From Candidatus Zixiibacteriota bacterium (lineage in GTDB: Bacteria > SM23-81): 33,141 nt of DNA. Shown here in pieces: positions 1-7,754 of this stretch; the stretch's first letter is position 1, and each line of letters opens with the position of its first letter. Location: NCBI GenBank assembly GCA_030628225.1, contig DAOVRJ010000002.1:1-33141 (forward strand), in the 5' to 3' direction. The notes beneath the pieces are model-generated. The model worked only from the letters and a program-made list of their open reading frames with translations. It was not told where the DNA came from and did no database searches. Both the position numbers and the translations under genes were made by a program.

Positions 1-318
1 ACTGATTTTGTGACCGAGCTGGATGCGGATCTGACCCTCCATCCCAAGCTTATCCTTGTGGCCCCGGATTTCTCCACCACCCTCCAGGAGGCTGTTGAGG
101 GCTCGCCTGGAATGAGCATCGATTTGTTCCGATTTCGTTTACTGGAGGTCAAGGGAGAGAAGGGTCTCCTTTTGGAGCCAGCCCTCACCTCCTCGACTAA
201 AGAAGGTATAGAGACCGGGCCGGATAACTCCCTTCCTTCTCCCGGTGAGGATATTGTTCCGCTGGCCGAGGAGGAGATCGCCACCTTTATGAGCATGGAC
301 CATCGCTTCAGCCTCTGA
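1..318 (+). CDS. C-terminal part of an uncharacterised, possibly nuclease-like protein (5' end outside window)
   Basis: The reading frame is open from base 1 (T-D-F-V-T-E-L-D...) and ends at a TGA at 316-318, so about 105 residues of the C-terminus are visible and the start lies upstream of the window. The segment HPKLILVAPDFS followed by a stretch like SIDLFRFRLLEV looks like a beta-strand pair of the kind found in DUF91/NucS-type PDDEXK nuclease-like proteins. The catalytic part would be in the missing N-terminal region, so this is a guess. The tail is low in hydrophobicity and ends with an acidic helix (AEEEIATF). A strong terminator follows 40 bases downstream, so this is the last gene of its transcript. 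A GTG at position 10 is an internal codon, not a convincing start. Confidence 0.55.
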   Translation, partial: TDFVTELDADLTLHPKLILVAPDFSTTLQEAVEGSPGMSIDLFRFRLLEVKGEKGLLLEPALTSSTKEGIETGPDNSLPSPGEDIVPLAEEEIATFMSMDHRFSL

Positions 319-357
319 CGAACAACGGAGAAAACGCGCTCGGCAACGGAGATGATG

Positions 358-385
358 AGGGCTGATGACCGCCATCAGCCCTTTT
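358..385 (+). terminator. Rho-independent terminator after the first gene
   Basis: A perfect 9-bp stem GGGCTGATG (359-367) / CATCAGCCC (373-381) closes a five-base loop ACCGC and runs straight into TTTT (382-385). It separates the partial first gene from the GH57 gene. Confidence 0.85.
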
Positions 386-413
386 GTGCCTTTAACGAAT
401 TTCCCTGTATGAT
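384..413 (+). promoter_or_regulatory. Possible promoter of the GH57 gene
   Basis: TATGAT (408-413) is a good -10. TTGTGC (384-389), 18 bp upstream, keeps only the TTG of the -35 and overlaps the terminator T-run. The start codon at 444 follows about 24 bases after the expected start site. It is a weak match, kept because the upstream gene is terminated and the GH57 gene needs its own promoter. Confidence 0.35.
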
Positions 414-443
414 CCTTCACCTCGATATTGAAGGAGCCCCGCC

Positions 444-2189
444 ATGAGCTCAGAGACCATCGGTAGTTTCACCTTTGTGCTCCACGCCCATCTGCCCTAC
501 GTCCTGGCCCATGGCCGTTGGCCTCATGGTATGGACTGGCTTACCGAGGCTGCAGCCGAGACTTACATCCCTCTGCTGGATGCTCTTAACGAGTTGATTG
601 AAGCCGGCCACTCTCCCCGGATAACCCTGGGCCTGACACCGGTGTTGTGCGAGCAGCTGGCTGACGAGGATTTTAAGGCGGAGTTCGGGGACTACCTGAC
701 CCAAAAGATCGCCGCCGCCGAGGAGGACTACAAGACCTTTGACCAGTGGAATCGAGAGCATCTTTCCAGACTGGCCTTGTGGTGGCGAGACCATTATCGG
801 CATATCAAGGAGAGGTTCGAAAACCGCTATGACCGAGAGATCATCGGGGCCTTCAGGCGGCTGCAGGACGAAGGGTATCTGGAGATCATCACCTGTGCGG
901 CCACCCACGGATACCTGCCCCTTCTAGGACTGGACGATAACGTTCGCGCCCAGGTGCGGGTGGGCACACAGAGTTATCGTCACCATTTCGGACGTCAGCC
1001 CCGAGGCATCTGGCTCCCGGAATGCGCCTATCGCCCTGCCTACGCCTGGTCCCCCCCGGTGGAAACTCCAGCCCTGCCCAAACGCGCTCAGAGATTGGGC
1101 GTGGAGCAAATCCTGGCAGAGAATGATCTGGAGTACTTCCTCATCGACTCAGCCCTGCTCAAGGGAGGGAAAACCGTCGGCGTGTACATCGAACGCTTCG
1201 AGGCCCTGCGCCGCCTGTGGAGACAATTCGAAAGCCAGTATCAAGAACGGCCCGAGGATAAGCAGAAAACCCCCCGGCAGGCCTACCTGGTGGGCAACCC
1301 TATGGAGGGGAAAAAGCCGGTGGCTGCCTTCGTCCGGGACCCGCATACCGGTGTACAGGTGTGGAGCGGTGAGCATGGATATCCCGGGGATGGCTGGTAC
1401 CTGGATTTTCATAAAAAGCACTTCCCCGGGGGACATCGCTACTGGCGGGTAACCAGTTCTAAGAGCGATCTGGCTGAGAAACAAGAGTATGAGCCGGATA
1501 GGGCTGCCGAACGCATCCCCGAAAATGCCAAGCACTTCGTGGGTTTGGTCAAGAAGATCCTTAAGGAGTACTACGATCAGACGGGCAAAAAGGGGATTCT
1601 CTGCGCCCCTTTTGACGCAGAGCTGTTCGGACACTGGTGGTTCGAGGGACCCCAGTGGCTCAGCCAGGTCCTGACTAGCATGGCTCAGGATCCGGAGCTG
1701 GAGCTGACCACCTGTGGCCGTTTTTTGGACAAAGCGCAGCCAACAGAGATGATCTCCCTGCCGGAGGGCTCATGGGGTCAGGGGGGATATCACTACATAT
1801 GGCTCAACGAGTGGACGGAGTGGACCTGGCGGCACATTTACGATGACGAGGCCAGGTTAGCGGCACTACTGGGGGAATTCGCCAGTAAACCGGACCAAAA
1901 GCTCACGGACATCCTCACTCAGGCGGCTCGAGAGCTCCTTCTGCTGGAAGCCTCCGACTGGCAGTTTCTGATCAGCACCTGGTCGGCCAGAGACTATGCT
2001 GAACTTCGTCTGGTCGAACACCACCAGTCCTTTGAGCGACTGGCCGCCATGGCGGAAAAATATGGCCGCGGAGAATGGATAGACCCAGGAGAATGGAATT
2101 TCCTGGGGGAATGCCGCCAGAGGGATAAGCTCTTTCCTTTTCTGAAATTAGAGTGGTTTACTGCTTCACATCCGGCCACATCCGGCTGA
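444..2189 (+). CDS. GH57 family 1,4-alpha-glucan branching enzyme (DUF1957 type)
   Basis: This cytoplasmic glycoside hydrolase family 57 protein of 581 aa has no signal peptide. Family motifs appear in order: HAHLPYV (14-20), TCAATHGYLPLL (150-161), GIWLPECAYRP (188-198) with the presumed nucleophile Glu193, and FDAELFGHWWFEG (390-402) with the presumed acid/base Asp391. A helical DUF1957-like C-terminal domain follows. GH57 enzymes with this arrangement form alpha-1,6 branches in glycogen-like glucans, and the length is close to the Thermus (about 520) and Thermococcus (about 675) enzymes. The start is set by AAGGAG at 431-436. No glycogen synthase or phosphorylase gene is next to it, so its pathway cannot be read from context. 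It converges on rel with only 15 bases between the stops. Both catalytic residues are present, so it is probably active; an amylase-like activity cannot be excluded. Confidence 0.9.
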   Translation: MSSETIGSFTFVLHAHLPYVLAHGRWPHGMDWLTEAAAETYIPLLDALNELIEAGHSPRITLGLTPVLCEQLADEDFKAEFGDYLTQKIAAAEEDYKTFDQWNREHLSRLALWWRDHYRHIKERFENRYDREIIGAFRRLQDEGYLEIITCAATHGYLPLLGLDDNVRAQVRVGTQSYRHHFGRQPRGIWLPECAYRPAYAWSPPVETPALPKRAQRLGVEQILAENDLEYFLIDSALLKGGKTVGVYIERFEALRRLWRQFESQYQERPEDKQKTPRQAYLVGNPMEGKKPVAAFVRDPHTGVQVWSGEHGYPGDGWYLDFHKKHFPGGHRYWRVTSSKSDLAEKQEYEPDRAAERIPENAKHFVGLVKKILKEYYDQTGKKGILCAPFDAELFGHWWFEGPQWLSQVLTSMAQDPELELTTCGRFLDKAQPTEMISLPEGSWGQGGYHYIWLNEWTEWTWRHIYDDEARLAALLGEFASKPDQKLTDILTQAARELLLLEASDWQFLISTWSARDYAELRLVEHHQSFERLAAMAEKYGRGEWIDPGEWNFLGECRQRDKLFPFLKLEWFTASHPATSG

Positions 2190-2204
2190 GGAGGGGAGGA
2201 ACTA

Positions 2205-4364
2205 TCAGACCTCTCCCCGGGCGAGACGGCTGACCCGCTCTACACCCTGCACCCGCCGGATTTTCTCTATGGTCTTCTGCAGGTGCTGCAGATCCCGCAC
2301 CTTGACGAGGAACTTCCCAAAAAAAGCCTCTCCCTCCACCTGCACCGAAGCATTCCGGACATCAGCGCCCATGTCCGAGACTACCCTGGTTATGTCGCTG
2401 AGTAAGTCCACTCTTCTCTCCCCGACGACCTCGATGAACACCGGAAAAGATTGCCCTTTTCTCGTATCCCACTCCACCAACACCTGGCGTTCGGGATGTC
2501 TCATCAGCTTGATGCTGTTGAAACAATCGACCCTATGTATGGAGATCCCTCGCCCCCGGGTGACAAAACCAATGATCTTATCTCCGGGAATGGGCTGACA
2601 GCAGTGGGCAAAACGCACCATCAAATTATCCAACCCCTGAATTTTCACTCCTCTTAAAGATCTCTCACCCCGGCGGATCGATCGGCGGGAAAAAGAAGGC
2701 CGTTCGGTCTTCTTTTTCTGGACGATGGGGCTCATTTTCCCCAGAACCTGCTTGATCGATATATCGCCCTGCCCCAGGGCAGCGAAAAAATGATCCACAT
2801 CCGGAACCCCATACTTCCTGGCGATCTCCAACATTCTCTGGTCAGATTCCCGCTTCAGCCTGGCTTTTTTGGTCTCCCGATCAAAGATCTCTTTGCCCAA
2901 TATCAGGCTTTGCTGATAGCTCTTCTGCTTCAGCCAATGCCTGATCTTGCTCTTGGCCCGGGAGGTTTGAACAAGAGCGGTCCAATCCCGGCTGGGGTGT
3001 TGGGTGGGTGAGGTGATGATCTTGATGGTATCCCCGCTGTGCAGCTCAGAGGCCAGGGGAACCATCCGGTCATTTACCTTGACTCCCAGACAGTGAATGC
3101 CCACATCGGTATGCACCGCGAAGGCAAAATCCAGGGGAGTTGCCCCGCGAGGCAATTGCTTCAGATCCCCTTTGGGTGTGAAGACGAAGATCTCCTCACC
3201 GTAGAGATCAATCTTCAGGTACTCCATGAACTCCTCCGGATCGGTCAGGTCTCGCTGCCAGTCCAGAACCTGCCGAAGCCAGCCCATGTACTCATCCAAC
3301 TCGTCTCTGCTGTGACGGCCTTCCTTATACAGCCAGTGGGCGGCGATACCCATCTCCGCCGTCCGATGCATGGCCTCGGTCCGGATCTGGATCTCTATGG
3401 GCTCTCCCTTCGGCCCCATCACCGTGGTGTGCAGTGCCTGGTACATATTGCTCTTGGGCACGGCGATAAAATCCTTGAACCGATCGGGGATGGGCCTCCA
3501 GAGGTTGTGGATGATACCCAGAATGTGGTAGCAGTCCCGATCGGTCTGGGTGACTACCCGCATGGCGATGAGATCATAGATCTCCTCCAAAACCTTCTGG
3601 TGCTCCTTCATTTTGCGATAAGTGCTGGCCAGGTGTTTAGCCCGACCGGTGATCCGAGCTTTGATGCCCGCATTCCGGATGGCTCTGGCCAACGGTTTCT
3701 TCATCATCTCAACATATTTTTCCCTGGCCTCGGTGCTGAGAGCAATCTGATCGGCCAGCTTGCGGTAGGCTTGGGGCTCCAGGAACTTGAGGCTTAGATC
3801 CTCTGTCTCCCGCTTAATCCGGTCCATTCCCAGTCGGTGGGCCAGAGGAGCATATACGCTGCGAGTCTCCTGAGCGATGCGCCGGATGCTATCTGGGGAC
3901 AAATATTGCAGGGTGCGCATATTATGGAGGCGATCGGCGAACTTTATCAGGATCACCCGGATGTCCTTGGCCATGGAAAGGATCATCTTCCGGTAGTTCT
4001 CTGCCTGACGTTCCTCCTGGCTCCGAAAAGCCAAACCGCTGATCTTGGTGACGCCGTCCACCAAACCGCTGATCTCCTCGCCAAATTCTCTACGGATGTC
4101 TGCCAACTTCAGACCGGTGTCCTCCACGGCGTCATGCAGCAGACCAGCGGCCACGGTGGTGGAGTCCAGTCCCTGCTCCGCCAAGATGAGGGCAACCTCT
4201 AGGCAGTGCACAAAATAGGGATCTCCCGACTTGCGGAACTGCCCCTGGTGAGCCTGTTGGCTAAAGACGAACGCTTTCCTGATCAGGGAGATGTCCGCCT
4301 GCGGATTGTGCTTTTTGACCTTGCGCATGAAACCAGATAGATCCATTCTCATAACACCTTTCAT
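2205..4364 (-). CDS. rel: Bifunctional (p)ppGpp synthetase/hydrolase (RelA/SpoT, Rel)
   Basis: A full-length 719-aa Rel protein that makes and breaks the stringent-response alarmone. The HD hydrolase domain has His53, His77-Asp78, Glu81-Asp82 and Asp144 (in KFADRLHNMR). The synthetase domain has RAKHLASTYRKM (241-252), the RFKD signature (295-298) and the EIQIRTE strand with Glu324. A TGS domain (about 391-451), the HCCQPIPGD zinc-binding-type motif and a C-terminal ACT domain follow. The RxKD motif is the form found in bifunctional enzymes, so both activities are expected. The start is uncertain: ATG codons at 4364, 4352 and 4346 are in frame, and an AAAGGTG sits best (8 bases) before the one at 4346 (MDLSGFMRKV). 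It is the last gene of the run GT4, O-antigen ligase, rel; the gap to the upstream gene is 36 bases. No terminator is visible in the 15 bases after it. Confidence 0.96.
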   Translation of the reverse strand: MKGVMRMDLSGFMRKVKKHNPQADISLIRKAFVFSQQAHQGQFRKSGDPYFVHCLEVALILAEQGLDSTTVAAGLLHDAVEDTGLKLADIRREFGEEISGLVDGVTKISGLAFRSQEERQAENYRKMILSMAKDIRVILIKFADRLHNMRTLQYLSPDSIRRIAQETRSVYAPLAHRLGMDRIKRETEDLSLKFLEPQAYRKLADQIALSTEAREKYVEMMKKPLARAIRNAGIKARITGRAKHLASTYRKMKEHQKVLEEIYDLIAMRVVTQTDRDCYHILGIIHNLWRPIPDRFKDFIAVPKSNMYQALHTTVMGPKGEPIEIQIRTEAMHRTAEMGIAAHWLYKEGRHSRDELDEYMGWLRQVLDWQRDLTDPEEFMEYLKIDLYGEEIFVFTPKGDLKQLPRGATPLDFAFAVHTDVGIHCLGVKVNDRMVPLASELHSGDTIKIITSPTQHPSRDWTALVQTSRAKSKIRHWLKQKSYQQSLILGKEIFDRETKKARLKRESDQRMLEIARKYGVPDVDHFFAALGQGDISIKQVLGKMSPIVQKKKTERPSFSRRSIRRGERSLRGVKIQGLDNLMVRFAHCCQPIPGDKIIGFVTRGRGISIHRVDCFNSIKLMRHPERQVLVEWDTRKGQSFPVFIEVVGERRVDLLSDITRVVSDMGADVRNASVQVEGEAFFGKFLVKVRDLQHLQKTIEKIRRVQGVERVSRLARGEV

Positions 4365-4400
4365 TCAGGAGACCGCCCAGCGCTCATCTCCAGGAGCTGC

Positions 4401-5618
4401 CTAGCGATCGCCCTTCTTCTCCTCCAGTCTGCAGGCGGCCATGGTCAATCCCATGAGATACCAGAGGATCATTCCATTTTCGGCATCGGTATAATAGCAC
4501 TGAAACAGACCAGCCACCAAAAAGGCGATCAGCAACCCGAATCCGGCCGTTCCCAGGGCCGGCGAGAGCTTCCCTCCCCGCCGGCCTGACCGACAGCGGA
4601 CGGTCATCCTCAAAAAGGCCACCCACATCCACATAAAGGCCGCCAGCCCCAGGAAACCGGCATTGGCCATCACGTTGAGCAGATCGTTGTGCGGGTGGGC
4701 ATAGCCCAGATCGCACCCATAGGCCACCAGCGATTGTCTTACCTGTCCGAGCCCCACCCCCAGCAACGGGTGGTCCCGGATCATCCTCAGGGAGGCAAGC
4801 CACATCTGGATCCGGGAAGATTTGGCCACGGGGTCCTGGAGCAGGTTCACCGCATCCTGGACCTGAAGACGTACAGATGGCTGAAGCAGGAACACAAACC
4901 CTGCCAAAACAACGGTTCCGGCCAGCAACAAAACAAGAACTTTCCGTCCGCGGAGCAGACCGATAGCCAATATGCCACCCAATAAACCCACCCAGGCACT
5001 GCGGGCATAGCTGCAGATAAGCGCCAAACTAAGCACCAGGCTGGCCAGCCCCAAGGCAACCTTCCTGCGCCCCCTTGTCCCCCATAAGAACAGGCATCCG
5101 CTCACCAGCAGAACAACCATCACGTACCCGCCGTAGGTCAGGTGATGGCCGAACAGGCCGGTGGCCTCAAACACGTTGCCAGTTGGCCGCAACGGACGGT
5201 GACGATACAGGTCCCAGCCGGCAAAATGCTGCCAGATGGCGTACAGGCTGACCAGGGCCGTGACGGCGATCAACACATCTAAAGCCCTCCAGACCAGCTC
5301 ACGGCGACGAACATTGTTGGCCACCAGAAAGAAGATCAGCACGATCCACTCGTGCTTTAGAGACCTCAAACCCGTCTGCCAATGCGGGCTCACCATGGCG
5401 GAAAGCAGTTCAATCCCCAGAAATGCCAGGATGGGCAGATCCAGCGGGGTTCGCGCCAGCCCCCGGCCCCGGGAAATGATCAGCTTGATCGCCCAGGATA
5501 TTAACCCAAGCCCCAGGCAAAGCTGCGCACCAGCAATGGACCAGGGAGAAAAGAAGGCGAAGCCCAGAATGGCCACTTCCACGACCCTCTGGCTCCATCT
5601 GGCCCCGGGAGACTCCAT
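4401..5618 (-). CDS. O-antigen ligase / Wzy-family membrane protein
   Basis: A 405-aa polytopic inner-membrane protein with about 10-12 hydrophobic segments. The hallmark of the Wzy_C/O-antigen ligase family is present: SSRIQMWLASLRMIRDHP then LLGVGLG, followed by a loop with YAHPHNDLLNVMANAG, whose His-x-His-Asn matches the ligase/polymerase signature. Such proteins transfer or polymerise undecaprenyl-linked glycans on the periplasmic face. In-frame codons reach up to 5759, but the best start is ATG 5618: AGGAGG (5626-5631) is 7 bases from it and only 1 base from the ATG at 5624, and longer starts would run into the upstream glycosyltransferase. It lies between that glycosyltransferase (37-base gap) and rel. 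Ligase (WaaL) and polymerase (Wzy) roles cannot be separated by sequence. Confidence 0.88.
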   Translation of the reverse strand: MESPGARWSQRVVEVAILGFAFFSPWSIAGAQLCLGLGLISWAIKLIISRGRGLARTPLDLPILAFLGIELLSAMVSPHWQTGLRSLKHEWIVLIFFLVANNVRRRELVWRALDVLIAVTALVSLYAIWQHFAGWDLYRHRPLRPTGNVFEATGLFGHHLTYGGYVMVVLLVSGCLFLWGTRGRRKVALGLASLVLSLALICSYARSAWVGLLGGILAIGLLRGRKVLVLLLAGTVVLAGFVFLLQPSVRLQVQDAVNLLQDPVAKSSRIQMWLASLRMIRDHPLLGVGLGQVRQSLVAYGCDLGYAHPHNDLLNVMANAGFLGLAAFMWMWVAFLRMTVRCRSGRRGGKLSPALGTAGFGLLIAFLVAGLFQCYYTDAENGMILWYLMGLTMAACRLEEKKGDR

Positions 5619-5655
5619 CAGCATCCCTCCTGGAATGAGCGTCGCTTGACCCTTT

Positions 5656-6777
5656 TCAAAGCCTATCCTCCAATAATTGCCGGTACAGGGCTTCGGTCTG
5701 TCCAGCCTGATGGTCCAGGGTGAACAGCTCCTGAACACGCCTTCGGCCCGCCTGGCCAAAAACCCTGGCCTTTTGTGGATTCTGCAGCAGAGAGATGATG
5801 GCCTGGCTCATGGCCCGGGGGTCTTGGTCAGGAACCAGCAGGCCGGTGGATCCGTGAACCACCACTTCGGGGATGGCGTTGATCCGGGTGCCCACTACCG
5901 GCCTGGCCATAGCCATATGCTCCAGGGCCACGCGGCAGATGATCTCTGAGCCCGTTGAGGCGACAACCGCCACGTCGAAGGCACCGATTACCCGGGTCAC
6001 ATCCGGCACAAAACCCGTGAACCGGACCCTGTGCGTCAATCCTAATTTCTCGGCCAGCTCCTTCAGGTCCGCCGTCTTGATCTGGGCCTCGTGGCCCACG
6101 ATGAAGAATGTGGTCTGGGGGCAGGATTTCAGTACCAGACGAGCAGCCTCTAAAAAGACCTTGTGGCCCTTAACCGGAGAGAAACGGCCCACGATGCCCA
6201 CCACCGCCCCCTCCTCCGGCCAGCCCAAAGCTCTGCGCCTCTCCTCTGCGGACTGATCACTGGAGAAACAACTCAGATCAAGACCAGGGGGAATAACCCT
6301 CAGATTCTCAGGAGACAGACCGAGCCTTTCCAACACCGGCCTTTTCATCGCCTCAGCGGGCAGAACGATGGCATCCGTCAGGCGGCGGTGCAAGATCCTG
6401 TTCAGAAAATGGCCCTTGGGCGGCCGCACATCCCCCCTGGTCCGCACCACAATCACTTTTCGGGCTAAAAGCAGGGAGGCCAGAACGGCAAACAGATGTC
6501 CCTCGGCCCGATGGGCGTTGACCACCTGGATATCCTGCTCTCGAATCAGGCTCACCAGGGCACAGAGACTGGTCAGAAACTCACCCGGACGATGGCTCTC
6601 CATCGCCATAGCCCGGAAGGGCAGACCCAGATGCTGGGCCTTGCACAGGGGCGGGCTGTCCCGTCGGCCCACCACGATAACCCTATGTCCCCGGCGGCGC
6701 AGGCCCAGAGCCAGGTTGACCCCGTATTCGGCACAGGCGTTCCACCAGCGAACGTTAACCAGTTCCAGAATACGCAG
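5656..6777 (-). CDS. GT4 family glycosyltransferase, apparent CTG start
   Basis: A 373-aa GT-B glycosyltransferase. The C-terminal half shows GIVGRFSPVKGHKVFLEAA, FTGFVPDV and the family E-x7-E region: ICRVALEHMAMARPVVGT, then INAIPEVV. The first standard start in this frame is GTG 6675, which would remove the first strand, helix and second strand of the N-terminal Rossmann domain. The frame continues upstream as LRILELVNVRWWNACAEYG, a normal GT4 N-terminus (compare M-R-I-L). No ATG, GTG or TTG occurs between the in-frame stop at 6874-6876 and 6675. GGAGG (6786-6790) lies 8 bases before the CTG at 6775-6777, so I place the start there; ATT 6771 is a less likely alternative. It heads a minus-strand run with the O-antigen ligase and rel, which suggests a surface-glycan role. 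Its sugar donor and acceptor cannot be told. Confidence 0.85.
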   Translation of the reverse strand: MRILELVNVRWWNACAEYGVNLALGLRRRGHRVIVVGRRDSPPLCKAQHLGLPFRAMAMESHRPGEFLTSLCALVSLIREQDIQVVNAHRAEGHLFAVLASLLLARKVIVVRTRGDVRPPKGHFLNRILHRRLTDAIVLPAEAMKRPVLERLGLSPENLRVIPPGLDLSCFSSDQSAEERRRALGWPEEGAVVGIVGRFSPVKGHKVFLEAARLVLKSCPQTTFFIVGHEAQIKTADLKELAEKLGLTHRVRFTGFVPDVTRVIGAFDVAVVASTGSEIICRVALEHMAMARPVVGTRINAIPEVVVHGSTGLLVPDQDPRAMSQAIISLLQNPQKARVFGQAGRRRVQELFTLDHQAGQTEALYRQLLEDRL

Positions 6778-6783
6778 TTTCTT

Positions 6784-6790
6784 TTCCTCC
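6784..6790 (-). promoter_or_regulatory. Shine-Dalgarno that decides a CTG start
   Basis: GGAGGAA on the minus strand, followed by AAGAAA and CTG (6775-6777). It is the only strong ribosome binding site near the N-terminus of the 5656-6777 glycosyltransferase. Confidence 0.6.
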
Positions 6791-6805
6791 GCTGTAAAAA
6801 ATTTC

Positions 6806-6834
6806 TTGACCCCCGCAGCAGGAGGGCATATCTT
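6806..6834 (+). promoter_or_regulatory. Sigma-70-type promoter of the GT2 gene
   Basis: TTGACC (6806-6811), 17-bp spacer, TATCTT (6829-6834). Transcription would begin near 6841, leaving a leader of about 26 bases that contains GGAGA just before the ATG at 6867. The site lies in the gap between two divergent genes. Confidence 0.6.
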
Positions 6835-6866
6835 CGTAAAACAAACTCTTAGATTCTGGAGAACAG

Positions 6867-7754
6867 ATGAAGATCAGCGGGTTCAGTTTCGTCCGGGATG
6901 CCATCCGGCTGGACTATCCCATCGTGGAGGCCATCACATCCATCTTGCCGATATGTGATGAATTCTGGGTGACCGTGGGCAAATCAGAGGACGGCACCCT
7001 GGAGGCCATCCGGGCCATCGGGGACGAGAAGATCAAGGTGATCGAGACGGTCTGGGATCCCAAATACTTCGTCCATGGAGCCATTAATGCCCAGCAGACC
7101 AACATCGCCCTTTCCCGCTGCACCGGAGACTGGTGCTTTTATGTTCAGGCCGACGAGGTGGTCCACGAAAAGGACCTGCCCATGCTCCGGGAAGCCATGG
7201 AAAAACATCTTTCCCACCCCCAAGTCGAGGGTCTGCTCTTCGACTACCTGCATTTCTGGGGCAGCTATGAGACTTATCAACGGGCCCATGGCTGGTACCG
7301 ACACGAGGTGCGGGTCATTCGCAACAGCCTGGGAAGCACCTCCTGGAAGAGCGCCCAGGGATTTCGCCGGAACGGCGAGAAACTGCGGGTCGTACACAGC
7401 GGCGCCACCATCTGGCACTACGGCTGGGTCCGGCACCCACAGTTGATGAAACGCAAGCAGGTGGCCTTGGATTCACTGCATCACGACACCCGATGGGTAG
7501 ATCAGCACCATCCCGATAGAGAAGCCCCCTTTCAGTATGGCTCCCTGAAACACCTGGCCTCTTTTACGGGCATCCATCCCCAGGTGATGAGCCGGCGTAT
7601 GGCCGGCAAAAACTGGACGGTTTCGGAGAATCCCGCGGTCAGACACCGCCACCACAACCGGGGCAATAGGATCCTCTCTTTCCTGGAGAACAAGGTTCTG
7701 CATCGGGGCATTGGCGAGTATCGAAACTACATCCTCATCAAAAATCCCCGCTAA
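6867..7754 (+). CDS. GT2-like glycosyltransferase
   Basis: A 295-aa cytoplasmic protein with a GT-A fold N-terminus: FSFVRDAIRLDYPIVEAI, DEFWVTVGKSEDGT and the metal-site-like FYVQADEVVHEKD, where the usual DxD appears as QADE. The C-terminal half is rich in His, Trp and Arg (HSGATIWHYGWVRHPQLM) and resembles the tails of family 2 glycosyltransferases in polysaccharide clusters. GGAGA 4 bases before ATG 6867 supports the start. It is the only plus-strand gene in the glycan region, with its own promoter, and its last 17 bases overlap the end of the convergent GT4 gene. The altered DxD leaves donor and activity open. Confidence 0.78.
   Translation: MKISGFSFVRDAIRLDYPIVEAITSILPICDEFWVTVGKSEDGTLEAIRAIGDEKIKVIETVWDPKYFVHGAINAQQTNIALSRCTGDWCFYVQADEVVHEKDLPMLREAMEKHLSHPQVEGLLFDYLHFWGSYETYQRAHGWYRHEVRVIRNSLGSTSWKSAQGFRRNGEKLRVVHSGATIWHYGWVRHPQLMKRKQVALDSLHHDTRWVDQHHPDREAPFQYGSLKHLASFTGIHPQVMSRRMAGKNWTVSENPAVRHRHHNRGNRILSFLENKVLHRGIGEYRNYILIKNPR

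Noticed and set aside
2190-2204. Bidirectional terminator between GH57 and rel
   Set aside because: The 15-base gap holds no inverted repeat and no T-run.
3039-3797. 252-codon open frame antisense to rel
   Set aside because: It lies wholly within the synthetase and linker region of rel and shows no gene features.
5619-5759. Longer N-terminus of the O-antigen ligase from 5759
   Set aside because: It overlaps the upstream glycosyltransferase, lacks a ribosome binding site, and AGGAGG is correctly placed for ATG 5618.
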